18,615 nt of DNA from Deltaproteobacteria bacterium (GCA_030642325.1 DAOWNY010000007.1:1-18615), one strand, 5' to 3'. Numbered from the stretch's first letter, positions 7,474-14,676 are shown. Numbers and translations: made by a program. The notes: generated from the sequence alone by a model not told the origin.

Positions 7474-7550
7474 TGGTGGCGGTGCAGGGACTTGAACCCC
7501 GGACACTACGGATATGAGCCGTATGCTCTAACCGACTGAGCTACACCGCC
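7474..7550 (-). tRNA. tRNA-Met (CAU anticodon), CCA encoded
   Basis: The minus strand folds into a full cloverleaf: acceptor GGCGGTG/CACCGCC, D-stem GCTC/GAGC, anticodon stem TACGG/CCGTA with loop CTCATAT (anticodon CAT), T-arm CGGGG-TTCAAGT-CCCTG, discriminator A and genomically encoded CCA at 7476-7474. The first acceptor pair is G:C, unlike the C:A mismatch usual in bacterial initiators, and the anticodon stem lacks the three G:C pairs of initiator tRNAs, so it is not an initiator. Elongator Met is most likely; a tRNA-Ile2 in which lysidine modifies C34 cannot be fully excluded. It is co-oriented with gatCA. Confidence 0.95.
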
Positions 7551-7647
7551 AATATTTTTTAAAAAACGCTGATAACCAATGAATCAGGCAGCCGCTTTTG
7601 ATCGCCTTTTCTCTCTAACTCAAGTGGTGACCCAATATCTTTTTTTT

Positions 7648-7653
7648 ATTATA
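7648..7653 (-). promoter_or_regulatory. Possible -10 element for the tRNA
   Basis: On the minus strand a perfect TATAAT lies about 98 bases before the tRNA 5' end. The -35 region, about 17 bases away, is only GTGCAA-like, so this is a weak claim. The AT-rich spacer 7620-7860 contains other TATAAT-like words by composition, including one facing queD at 7711-7716 (TTTTCA-17-TATAAT). No gene is seen in 7551-7996. Confidence 0.3.
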
Positions 7654-7860
7654 AGCTGCAATAACCGTAATTGCACTAAATTCTTAATTTTCAACAGTTC
7701 CGTATTGTTTTATAATTTAAGTATTGCCTTTTTGAAAATATCCTATTATAACTGAAAATATTTATATTGCCAATCAAATTTTATTAATTTTTTAACTAAA
7801 TTTTTAAAACATAAAATATGCATAAAATTTAACTGGATGTCAATATTTATTTAGCGGGTT

Positions 7861-7979
7861 TTTCCCCATTGATGTCCCCATGCTTTAAAATCAAAGGGAA
7901 ATATTATTATTTGATGGTCACCAAGACAACGTTTTGTAACTACTCCGGGTTACGTGTCCGGGCAATTACAATTTTTTTT
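7861..7979 (+). promoter_or_regulatory. Candidate attenuator/riboswitch-type leader of queD
   Basis: Two structures precede queD. The first is TTTCCC-CA-TTGAT (7861-7873) pairing with ATCAA-A-GGGAAA (7890-7901), an 11-pair stem with a 16-base loop. The second is terminator-like: TTGTAA (7934-7939) with TTACAA (7966-7971), enclosing CCGG/CCGG (7945-7948, 7958-7961), followed directly by eight T (7972-7979). A competing stem GTAAC/GTTAC (7936-7940, 7949-7953) would disrupt it, as in an antiterminator. The T-run is only 17 bases before the ATG. PreQ1 riboswitches often control queuosine genes, but I do not see the class I or II preQ1 consensus here. Confidence 0.45.
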
Positions 7980-7996
7980 ACAATTAGGAGACCTGT

Positions 7997-8368
7997 ATGT
8001 ATGAAATTATGGTTAACCGGAAGTTTTCCGCGGCACACAACCTGAGAGAATACCATGGACAGTGCGAAAATCTTCACGGCCATAACTGGAAAGTGGAAAT
8101 TATTGTGAGAATAAAAGATCTGGATCAAACGGGATTGGCGCTCGATTTTAAATTTTTAAAGAAATCTGCGGATGAAATTTTGAAGGGCCTTGATCACCAA
8201 TACTTGAATGAGTTACCCTACTTTCAGGATTTAAACCCAACCTCGGAAAACATTGCGAAATTTATATTTAACCGGCTAACCAACGAGTTTAATGACGAAA
8301 AAATAAAAGTTGCCCGGGTAAGTATTTGGGAATCAGAAGATTCCTGCGCATCTTATTTTGAGGAATAG
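7997..8368 (+). CDS. queD: 6-carboxytetrahydropterin synthase
   Basis: Converts 7,8-dihydroneopterin triphosphate to 6-carboxy-tetrahydropterin, an early step to queuosine and other deazapurines. At 123 aa it matches the short QueD family (PTPS fold). Zinc ligands are seen in FSAAHNL (His14) and HGHNW (two His, near 31-33), and the catalytic Cys is in GQCENLHGHNW. The later PTSENIAKFIFNRL block and WESEDSCASY near the C-terminus are also diagnostic; the Glu-rich end favours QueD over 6-pyruvoyl-tetrahydropterin synthase. AGGAG (7986-7990) sits six bases ahead of the ATG. It stands alone here without queC or queE, behind an attenuator-like leader. Confidence 0.94.
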   Translation: MYEIMVNRKFSAAHNLREYHGQCENLHGHNWKVEIIVRIKDLDQTGLALDFKFLKKSADEILKGLDHQYLNELPYFQDLNPTSENIAKFIFNRLTNEFNDEKIKVARVSIWESEDSCASYFEE

Positions 8369-8517
8369 AATAACAAATGTACCTGGGGGAATCTTCGGCT
8401 AATGAATTAGTCTAACAAAAAATCATTTACCCATAATTTTATCATTTTTCCAAAAATGAGTATTGAATTCGCTTAAGCAATTTTTAACCCCTTGGTCAGC
8501 TTCAATAAAAGAAAACT

Positions 8518-8546
8518 GTAATTTCATGAATTACCATCGTTTTTTT
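8518..8546 (+). terminator. Weak AT-rich terminator downstream of queD
   Basis: GTAATT (8518-8523) pairs with AATTAC (8529-8534) across a 5-base loop, with seven T at 8540-8546. The T-run starts several bases after the stem and all but two pairs are A:T, so it is weak. It lies 150 bases past queD. No gene is supported in 8369-8820. Confidence 0.3.
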
Positions 8547-8698
8547 AGATTTCATTCACACCAAAGTTCTACCATTTCCGCGTCAAGAAAGTGGGAATGA
8601 TGGTTCAGCTGTCAATTTTTTATGGAGCGAACAAAATAGCCATTTTTCCGGATTACCGGAGCTTTAGGTGTTTGTCGACGGAATACGGCTTTGAATAC

Positions 8699-8727
8699 TT
8701 GACCTTTCAGGAAAATCATAATACAAT
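8699..8727 (+). promoter_or_regulatory. Sigma-70-type promoter of lon
   Basis: TTGACC (8699-8704), spacer of exactly 17 bases, TACAAT (8722-8727); each box differs from consensus at one base. Transcription would begin near 8734, leaving a leader of about 87 bases before the ATG. No CIRCE-like repeat is seen, so lon is not obviously under HrcA here. Confidence 0.65.
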
Positions 8728-8820
8728 ATTTACAAATTTGAAACGGCATACATTGAGTTTTTTCAAAAGCTTAATCATTCATTCACCTGTTGTAATTTCA
8801 GCATTTACCGGAAGGTAACC

Positions 8821-11166
8821 ATGGAAAAAAATAACGAAAAAAAACAATTCATTGTACCAGAAAAAATACCCTTATTGCCGGTCAGAGATATGGTGCTTTT
8901 CCCACAAATAGTTTTATCACTATTTGTGGGAAGGGAGGCATCCCTTCAAGCAGTCAATAACGCACTTGAAAATGACCATATCATTTTTCTGGTTACCCAA
9001 AAAAATCCCGAGGATGATGACCCAAAACCTGAGGAAATCTATAACATTGGAACGGTGGCAACCATCATCAAAATATTCGAGTTTTCGGACGGAAAAGTGA
9101 AAATTCTCGTTCAAGGGATAGTCAAGGCAAAAATAAAAAAATTTATCCAGGATAAATCAGCTTATTATGTGGAGGTGGAAGAAATAGAGGAGTCTCCCCT
9201 CGCTGAACTGGACCTGGAAACCGAAGCTTTAATGCGAAACGTTAAAGAGCAAAGTAACAAGATTATTTCCATGAGGGGGATACTTGCCCCCGATATGTCC
9301 TCGGTGCTGGGAATGATTGATGACCCCGGCAGGCTGGCGGATATTATCGCCTCCAACCTCAGGTTAAAGATAAAGGATTCTCAGCAAATTTTGGAGACAA
9401 ATAACCCGGCAAAACGGTTAAAAAAAGTTAGTGAATTCCTCGGTAAAGAAGTAGAGTTGTCCGTAATGCAGGCAAAAATTCAATCCCAGGCCAAGGACGA
9501 AATGACTAAAACCCAAAGGGAATATTTCTTGAGGGAGCAGTTAAGGGCAATTAAAAATGAGCTGGGTGAAATCGATGAACGAAGCAAAGAAATTGCTGAA
9601 TTTAACGCAAAGATCAAAAAAGCAAAAATGCCGAAAGAAGCGGAAAATGAAGCTACAAAACAGCTCAAGAGACTTGAGCAAATGCATCCTGATGCCGCCG
9701 AATCCTCAATTGTGAGGACATATCTTGACTGGTTGGTTGAAATACCGTGGAGTAAATCCACCAAAGACAGGCTGGACATTAAACAGGCAAAAAAAGTTTT
9801 AGATGACGATCATTATAATTTAGAAAAAGTTAAGGAGAGGGTCCTGGAATATCTTGCAGTCAGAAAATTAAATCGGGATATGAAAGGCCCTATTCTTTGT
9901 TTTATTGGTCCCCCGGGAGTAGGTAAAACTTCCCTGGGAAAGTCCATCGCCCGTGCCTTGGGGAGAAAATTCACCAGGATATCCCTTGGTGGGGTGAGGG
10001 ACGAAGCGGAAATTCGGGGACATAGAAGGACTTATATCGGGGCACTCCCCGGCAAAATCATTCAGGGAATAAAGCAGGCCGGCTCTAATAATCCGGTTTT
10101 CATGATAGATGAAATAGACAAAATTGGAGCTGATTTTCGCGGTGACCCTGCTGCCGCCCTCTTGGAAGTTCTGGACCCCGAACAGAATAATGACTTCAGT
10201 GATCATTACCTGCATGTTCACTTTGATCTTTCCAAGGTGATATTCATAGCTACCGGAAATTTAGTAGATCCAATCATCCCGGCCCTAATGGATCGGATGG
10301 AGGTAATCAATCTGTCGGGCTACACTGACAAAGAAAAGTTGAAGATTGCCCGTCAGTTTCTTTTGCCCCGACAGTTGAAAGAAAATGGAATTACCCCGAA
10401 AATTTTAAAGATTTCGGATGAGGCAATCTTGATGATTATCTCCAAATATACAAAAGAGGCTGGGTTGCGAAACTTAGAAAGGGAATTGGCATCAGTATGT
10501 CGCAAGGTGGCCCGAAAGGTTGCCGAGGACGAAAAAGGTAATTTTCAGATTACCAGTGGAAATCTCCATAAGTACCTGGGGGTGGCTAAATATATCTCAG
10601 ATGCAAAACAGGAAAACAACGAGGTGGGAGTTGCCACCGGTTTGGCCTGGACCCAGGCCGGGGGAGAAATTCTAAATGTTGAAGCATCAATAATGAAAGG
10701 CAAAGGAAATTTGATTCTTACCGGGCATCTGGGTGACGTAATGAAAGAGTCGGCCCAGGCTGCCTTAAGTTATGCCAGATCCAAGGAAAAGGAATTAAAT
10801 TTGGATAGTGGTTTCTACGAAAAACTGGATGTGCACATTCATGTTCCTGAGGGGGCTACCCCAAAAGACGGGCCCTCGGCAGGAGTCACCATGGCCACGG
10901 CATTAATTTCGGCATTATCAAAAAAGCCGGTTAAAAAAAATATAGCCATGACCGGAGAAATTACTCTGAGGGGCAGAATTCTACCCATTGGGGGACTTAA
11001 AGAAAAAGTGCTGGCGGCATTAAGGTCAAAAATATTTACCGTCATCATCCCCGAGCAAAACAGAAAAGATCTGGCTGACATCCCCCCCCAAATTAAAAAA
11101 AAGATAAATTTTGTGTTTGCAAAAAATATGGATGATATCCTTAAAGTAGCTTTATGGAACAATTAG
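8821..11166 (+). CDS. lon: ATP-dependent protease Lon (LonA)
   Basis: Cytosolic AAA+ serine protease that degrades damaged and regulatory proteins. 781 aa, the normal length of LonA. Order: N-terminal substrate-binding LAN domain (about 1-210, beginning IPLLPVRDMVLFP), a helical/coiled region rich in Lys and Glu, AAA+ module with Walker A GPPGVGKT at 363-370 and Walker B MIDEID with D430/E431, then the protease domain with catalytic Ser686 in KDGPSAGV and Lys729 in GGLKEKV (43 residues apart, as in E. coli Ser679/Lys722). GGAAGGT lies just before the ATG. Its early coding region contains a 13-bp perfect inverted repeat (listed separately), and a C8 run lies near the 3' end. Confidence 0.98.
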   Translation: MEKNNEKKQFIVPEKIPLLPVRDMVLFPQIVLSLFVGREASLQAVNNALENDHIIFLVTQKNPEDDDPKPEEIYNIGTVATIIKIFEFSDGKVKILVQGIVKAKIKKFIQDKSAYYVEVEEIEESPLAELDLETEALMRNVKEQSNKIISMRGILAPDMSSVLGMIDDPGRLADIIASNLRLKIKDSQQILETNNPAKRLKKVSEFLGKEVELSVMQAKIQSQAKDEMTKTQREYFLREQLRAIKNELGEIDERSKEIAEFNAKIKKAKMPKEAENEATKQLKRLEQMHPDAAESSIVRTYLDWLVEIPWSKSTKDRLDIKQAKKVLDDDHYNLEKVKERVLEYLAVRKLNRDMKGPILCFIGPPGVGKTSLGKSIARALGRKFTRISLGGVRDEAEIRGHRRTYIGALPGKIIQGIKQAGSNNPVFMIDEIDKIGADFRGDPAAALLEVLDPEQNNDFSDHYLHVHFDLSKVIFIATGNLVDPIIPALMDRMEVINLSGYTDKEKLKIARQFLLPRQLKENGITPKILKISDEAILMIISKYTKEAGLRNLERELASVCRKVARKVAEDEKGNFQITSGNLHKYLGVAKYISDAKQENNEVGVATGLAWTQAGGEILNVEASIMKGKGNLILTGHLGDVMKESAQAALSYARSKEKELNLDSGFYEKLDVHIHVPEGATPKDGPSAGVTMATALISALSKKPVKKNIAMTGEITLRGRILPIGGLKEKVLAALRSKIFTVIIPEQNRKDLADIPPQIKKKINFVFAKNMDDILKVALWNN
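8896..8935 (+). repeat. Perfect 13-bp inverted repeat inside the lon coding region
   Basis: TTCCCACAAATAG (8899-8911) and CTATTTGTGGGAA (8920-8932) are perfect reverse complements with an 8-base loop. In RNA, two G:U pairs and a C:G pair extend the stem to about 16 pairs (8896-8911 with 8920-8935). It lies in codons 26-39, encoding the conserved FPQIVLSLFVG region, so it coexists with protein constraint. It could slow ribosomes, protect the mRNA or bind a regulator. Confidence 0.75.
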
Positions 11167-11169
11167 AAG

Positions 11170-11199
11170 TTGAAAAATATTCGTCTATTTCTGTATCAT
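11170..11199 (+). promoter_or_regulatory. Possible promoter after lon
   Basis: TTGAAA (11170-11175), 18-base spacer, TATCAT (11194-11199), starting four bases after the lon stop. A start near 11206 would transcribe the folded region 11299-11450 and then the peptidase gene. Moderate match only. Confidence 0.3.
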
Positions 11200-11298
11200 C
11201 ATTGGTTGTGACTGCTCAGGTGTTCTGGGTGGAAAACTGTAGACTGAAGAAAAAACCGGCTACTTCCAACAGATAATTATACCCTAAGTTGAGCGATC

Positions 11299-11450
11299 AG
11301 CTGTCAGCACACAACCGTTTAGCTTTGAAAATCAAGGTATTACGACAGCTTGGAACAAACACCCAATGGGTGCAAGTTTGTAGTGGCAAAATATCCTGTG
11401 ATCACTTTGGCTAATACCTAACCGCTTAATTCAGGTATATATTTGCCACT
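11299..11450 (+). ncRNA. Candidate structured RNA between lon and the M20 peptidase
   Basis: Three consecutive stems fill about 150 bases. (1) AGCTGTC/GACAGCT (11299-11305 with 11344-11350), enclosing CTTTGA/TCAAGG (11323-11328, 11332-11337). (2) ACAAAC-ACCC/GGGT-GTTTGT (11355-11364 with 11368-11371 and 11376-11381), ten pairs with a 4-base bulge. (3) AGTGGCAAA/TTTGCCACT (11382-11390 with 11442-11450), enclosing ATACCT/AGGTAT (11414-11419, 11433-11438). The stems abut each other closely. There are no long open frames and no tRNA or known riboswitch consensus that I recognise (no T-box GGTGG..ACCGCG). It could be a free small RNA or the leader of the peptidase gene; a further TAGAC/GTCTA hairpin lies at 11490-11505. 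Strand is assumed from neighbours. Confidence 0.4.
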
Positions 11451-11616
11451 CGAAAAAATATAAATGGCTACTCTGCTGTTTTGTTACCTTAGACCATTAA
11501 GTCTATCTTACCTGAATAGTATTCATTGGTTAAATATTTCTTTCACCTTTCCTTCCTTATTAATTATCTATTGCTTGCCGCCTTACCAAGTATAAGCCTT
11601 TTAGAAAGGAAAATTG

Positions 11617-12774
11617 ATGGTTCAAAAGGAAAGATTAACCGACACCTTTCTTGAATTGGTTAAAATTGACAGTATCTCCAAAAAAGAAGGAAAAATAAGT
11701 AAATACCTCACAAAAAAACTTGAGGACCTGGGGGGAACTGTAACGATCGATTCAGCTGGTAAAAAAATAGGGGGGGAGACGGGAAATTTAATTGCTCGCA
11801 TTCCGGGAAACCTGAAGGATGTCCCCCCCATGCTATTTAACTCCCATCTTGATACGGTTTCTCCGGGGGAGGGTATCCAGGCTAAACTGGAAAAGGGAAC
11901 TTTCAGATCCGATGGTTCTACAATCCTGGGAGCAGATGATAAATCCGGAATAGCAATCATTTTAGAAGCAATCCGGATCATCAGGGAGAATAAAATATTT
12001 TGCGGGGATTTGGAATTGGTTTTTACCGTGGGAGAGGAAATTGGTCTTTTGGGAGCAAAAAATCTCGATTACTCATTGATCAAATCTAAATTCGGCTACA
12101 GTTTAGATTCATCCTCGCCTGATGGTTTGACTATCAAAACACCGGCGGCCAATCGTATGGAATTGAAAATAATTGGTCTGGCATCTCATGCCGGCATTGA
12201 ACCGGAAAAGGGAATCAATGCCATTAAAATAGCTTCAGAAGGCATCTCCCGAATAAAATTGGGAAGAATAGACCATGAAACCACGGCCAACATTGGACAA
12301 ATATCAGGGGGAACCGCTACTAATATCATTCCGGATTTAGTCGAAATAAAGGGAGAGGCCCGGAGCCACAGCGAGAAAAAATTAGAAATCCAGACGGAAC
12401 ATATGCTACATTCTTTTCTGGAAATAATCAAAAAGTATGAAAGGAAAATTCCGGGAAATGGCATTTTTCCCAGGATGGAGTCGAACCTGACAAAGGAATA
12501 TCCCCTAATGAACCTTAAAGAAGATGGGAAAGCAGTGCGACTGGCGCGAAAGGCCGGAAATATTCTTAACAAAAATCTGAAGGTGCAAGTGGGGGGTGGT
12601 GGGAGTGATGCTAATATTTTCAACTCCAGGGGAATCGAAACGGCAATCCTGGGAACGGGAATGAAAAAAATTCATACCGTAGAGGAATATATTAAAATCG
12701 ATGATATGGTTGCAGTAACCCGACTGATTTTAAAAATAATTGAAGAAAATTCTAAAATTGGTAACGTGGGTTGA
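11617..12774 (+). CDS. M20 family metallopeptidase, PepT-like
   Basis: A 385-aa zinc-dependent exopeptidase, likely cleaving di- or tripeptides in the cytoplasm, closest in motif style to the peptidase T-like group. Metal and catalytic motifs are in order: NSHLDTVSP (His ligand, Asp), ILGADDKSG (bridging Asp), TVGEEIGLLGA (catalytic Glu and Glu ligand), LDSSSPDG (Asp ligand), a GLASHAGIEPEKGINAI dimerisation-domain motif, and GTGMKKIHTVEEY with the final His ligand. I chose ATG 11617: AAGGA at 11606-11610 is six bases before it but only three before TTG 11614. The gene contains G7 and C7 runs (11770-11776, 11823-11829). True substrates are unknown. Confidence 0.92.
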   Translation: MVQKERLTDTFLELVKIDSISKKEGKISKYLTKKLEDLGGTVTIDSAGKKIGGETGNLIARIPGNLKDVPPMLFNSHLDTVSPGEGIQAKLEKGTFRSDGSTILGADDKSGIAIILEAIRIIRENKIFCGDLELVFTVGEEIGLLGAKNLDYSLIKSKFGYSLDSSSPDGLTIKTPAANRMELKIIGLASHAGIEPEKGINAIKIASEGISRIKLGRIDHETTANIGQISGGTATNIIPDLVEIKGEARSHSEKKLEIQTEHMLHSFLEIIKKYERKIPGNGIFPRMESNLTKEYPLMNLKEDGKAVRLARKAGNILNKNLKVQVGGGGSDANIFNSRGIETAILGTGMKKIHTVEEYIKIDDMVAVTRLILKIIEENSKIGNVG

Positions 12775-12807
12775 GTATATCAGCTTAATAAACAGGGGTA
12801 ATTGCAC

Positions 12808-12835
12808 CCAGATTCCCGGATGCGCGGGAATCTGG
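12808..12835. repeat. 11-bp perfect hairpin after the peptidase gene
   Basis: CCAGATTCCCG (12808-12818) and CGGGAATCTGG (12825-12835) are exact reverse complements with a 6-base loop. It is followed by AAAATTG, not T-rich, so it is not a standard intrinsic terminator on the plus strand. It may stabilise the 3' end of the peptidase mRNA or be a REP-like palindrome. Confidence 0.6.
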
Positions 12836-12852
12836 AAAATTGTGTTCAAGTA

Positions 12853-12876
12853 CAGGGGGTATCCCTGCTTATTTTG
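12853..12876 (+). terminator. Possible weak terminator of the peptidase gene
   Basis: CAGGGG (12853-12858) pairs with TCCCTG (12862-12867, one G:T) with a 3-base loop, followed by CTTATTTTG. The T-run is broken, so strength is doubtful; together with the hairpin just before it, it marks the end of a transcription unit. Confidence 0.4.
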
Positions 12877-12904
12877 ATGTTACGGTTATAGTTTTATTAA
12901 TATC

Positions 12905-12933
12905 TTGACACCCCAAAAACGAAAAGATATTAT
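12905..12933 (+). promoter_or_regulatory. Near-consensus promoter before the sugar isomerase
   Basis: TTGACA (12905-12910), 17-base spacer, TATTAT (12928-12933): perfect -35 and 5 of 6 at -10. A start about seven bases later, near 12940, would cut into the AGGAG ribosome site at 12935-12939 and leave only about eight bases before the ATG at 12948. Confidence 0.55.
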
Positions 12934-12947
12934 TAGGAGAGGTGCTG

Positions 12948-13535
12948 ATGAGGGAAATGATCATCCAATATTTTAAAGAGAGTGCTGAAGTCAAGCTGAA
13001 ATCTCTCGAAGAAAACCTGGAAGAAATCATCATTGTTTCCAAGGCAATTGCCGATGCATTCAAAAAAGGTAACAAGCTTCTAATTTTTGGCAACGGAGGA
13101 AGCGCAGCCGATGCTCAACATCTGGCCGCCGAGTTTATCAACAAATTTTTAATTGAAAGGCCACCCCTCCCCGCTATTGCTCTAACCACCGATACTTCTA
13201 TTATCACCAGCATTTCCAATGATGATCTTTATGCAAATATTTTTGTCAAACAGATAGCCGCCCTGGGAAAGGAAGGAGATATTGCTTTGGGAATCAGTAC
13301 CAGTGGTAATTCCCCCAATGTAATAGATGCCGTTAAGATAGCAAAAAAGATGGAGATTCTTACCATTGGCCTAACCGGGGGTAACGGGGGGAAAGTAGCG
13401 AAGCTGGTGGATCACCATCTTAACGTATCCTCAGGTTCCACCCCTCGGGTTCAGGAGGCCCATATTACCATAGGGCACGTCATCTGCGAGATGGTAGATT
13501 ATCAGATTTTTCAAAAACCAGGAAAGGCAGCCTGA
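12948..13535 (+). CDS. gmhA: SIS-domain sugar isomerase, phosphoheptose-isomerase type (GmhA-like)
   Basis: Likely sedoheptulose-7-phosphate isomerase, the first step to ADP-heptose for the lipopolysaccharide core. 195 aa, normal length for GmhA. Features: helical N-terminus, the sugar-phosphate-binding FGNGGSAADAQHLAAEFINKF (GNGGS at 48-52), AALGKEGDIALGISTSGNSPNVIDA, LTGGNGGKVAKL, and the C-terminal QEAHITIGHVICEMVD with the zinc/active-site His. AGGAG is eight bases ahead of ATG 12948; GTG 12942 is too close to it. The related DiaA protein shares the fold, but the AEFxNKF and QEAHI..GHxxCE pattern favours GmhA. Other heptose genes are not in the window, though an unknown conserved gene follows. 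Confidence 0.85.
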   Translation: MREMIIQYFKESAEVKLKSLEENLEEIIIVSKAIADAFKKGNKLLIFGNGGSAADAQHLAAEFINKFLIERPPLPAIALTTDTSIITSISNDDLYANIFVKQIAALGKEGDIALGISTSGNSPNVIDAVKIAKKMEILTIGLTGGNGGKVAKLVDHHLNVSSGSTPRVQEAHITIGHVICEMVDYQIFQKPGKAA

Positions 13536-13678
13536 GCTTTCAAGGCATATCCAAAAAATCGTAAATTACTGCTGTGGTCTTTTGTTGCATCAAGGTGGAC
13601 GGGTAAAATTTCCCCCCTTACCGTTCTACGGGTGATGGGATCAAGCAGGCAATTGGCTAAAACAAGGAGTAACTTCCT

Positions 13679-13714
13679 GTGAAGATTAACAATTTAGCAG
13701 AACAGATCATATGA
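13679..13714 (+). CDS. Possible 11-codon leader peptide coupled to the next gene
   Basis: AAGGAG (13664-13669) is nine bases before GTG 13679, which opens an 11-codon frame (MKINNLAEQII) ending in TGA 13712-13714, overlapping the next ATG as ATGA. The following gene has no ribosome site of its own, so translation may rely on this frame. Alternatively it is chance, or the true N-terminus joined by a frameshift. The rest of 13536-13678 shows no recognised gene, although the plus frame stays open in phase with the isomerase gene to 13682. Confidence 0.35.
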   Translation: MKINNLAEQII

Positions 13715-14676
13715 ACAGTTATGACTTAATTGACTTAAGGGATATTAAAACTTTTTCCCTATTTGAGAGAAAAAGTAAGGTTAACCGGAAAAATTTTGGG
13801 AAGGTTTTCCCCCGGGGAGGCAGCTTTAAAGATTTTTGGGATTGCCTCCCCAACATCCTTGCGGGCAAAGATCTCAAAGAAATTGTTTCACGCATTATTT
13901 TAGCCAATCAAGAAAATAAAATAGTAATGCTGGCCATGGGAGCCCACCCGCTAAAGGTCGGATTGTCGCCGATCATCATCAACTTGATGAAAAAAGGAAT
14001 TTTTAGCGCCATTGCCCTCAATGGGGCGGGAATTATCCACGATTTTGAGCTGGCCATGGTTGGTCATACCTCAGAGGATGTGGATTCTCATATTGCAGAC
14101 GGCTCCTTTGGTATGTGCAGAGAAACGGGTGAAATGATTAATGAAGCAATAAATGAAGGGGTGACAAAAAACTGGGGAATCGGCAGGGCGGTAGGAGAAA
14201 AGATTATCCAGTTGAACCCCCCCTTCATTGACCAGAGCGTACTGGCTGCCGGGGTAAAATTGAACATACCGACAACTATTCATGTTACCTTGGGAGCAGA
14301 TACGATACATCTATTTCCAGCCGCCTCCGGAGCAGCGATCGGGGAGGGCTCCCACCAGGATTTTCGTCTCTTTTCTTCGGTTGTTTCTCGTTTGGAGGAA
14401 GGGGTTTATATTAATCTCGGGTCTGCGGTAGTGCTTCCTGAAGTCTTCTTGAAAGCAATTACTCTGGTAAGAAATTTGGGGTTTAAGGTAAAAAATTTCA
14501 CTACCGTTAACCTGGATATCATCCAACATTATCGCCCGGTGACCAACGTGGTTAAAAGGCCTACCCAGGGAGGAGGCATGGGATACTGCCTTACCGGTCA
14601 TCACGAAATCCTTTTTCCCCTTTTATCGGCAGGAATTCTGGCAGGGCTGGAAATAGAGGCAAAGGATTTGGCATAA
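13711..14676 (+). CDS. Conserved protein of unknown function downstream of gmhA
   Basis: A 321-aa cytoplasmic protein with no signal peptide or membrane segment. It has well-patterned conserved-looking blocks: IVMLAMGAHPLKVGLSPI, ALNGAGIIHDFELAMVGHT, DGSFGMCRETGEMINEAI, NIPTTIHVTLGADTIH, and INLGSAVVLPEVFLKA near the C-terminus, ending with a TQGGGMGYCLTGHHEI segment. The layout (beta-strands ending in Gly-rich turns) suggests a Rossmann-like enzyme, and I considered the deoxyhypusine-synthase fold, but its NTAQEFDGSDSG-type active site is not seen. It follows the sugar isomerase, so a link to sugar metabolism is possible. I cannot name the family with confidence. The start codon lacks its own clear ribosome site. 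Confidence 0.85.
   Translation: MNSYDLIDLRDIKTFSLFERKSKVNRKNFGKVFPRGGSFKDFWDCLPNILAGKDLKEIVSRIILANQENKIVMLAMGAHPLKVGLSPIIINLMKKGIFSAIALNGAGIIHDFELAMVGHTSEDVDSHIADGSFGMCRETGEMINEAINEGVTKNWGIGRAVGEKIIQLNPPFIDQSVLAAGVKLNIPTTIHVTLGADTIHLFPAASGAAIGEGSHQDFRLFSSVVSRLEEGVYINLGSAVVLPEVFLKAITLVRNLGFKVKNFTTVNLDIIQHYRPVTNVVKRPTQGGGMGYCLTGHHEILFPLLSAGILAGLEIEAKDLA

Noticed and set aside
8591..8818. 75-codon plus-strand frame ending just before lon
   Set aside because: The best lon promoter lies within it, it has no good ribosome site, and only a faint FYG..PD...TFQE resemblance to IS21-type IstA, too weak to call even a remnant.
11299..11450. T-box or degenerate tRNA in the lon-peptidase spacer
   Set aside because: No T-box antiterminator sequence, no cloverleaf pattern or TTC-A T-loop.
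13520..13699. Minus-strand frame opposite the gmhA-unknown gene spacer (LLDPITRRTVRGEILPVHLD...)
   Set aside because: It has no ATG start, mirrors codon for codon an open plus frame, and I recognise no family. It could be a gene fragment but is not supported.
13711..14676. Confident deoxyhypusine synthase call
   Set aside because: The expected DHS active-site and NAD motifs are not evident, so the protein is left unnamed.
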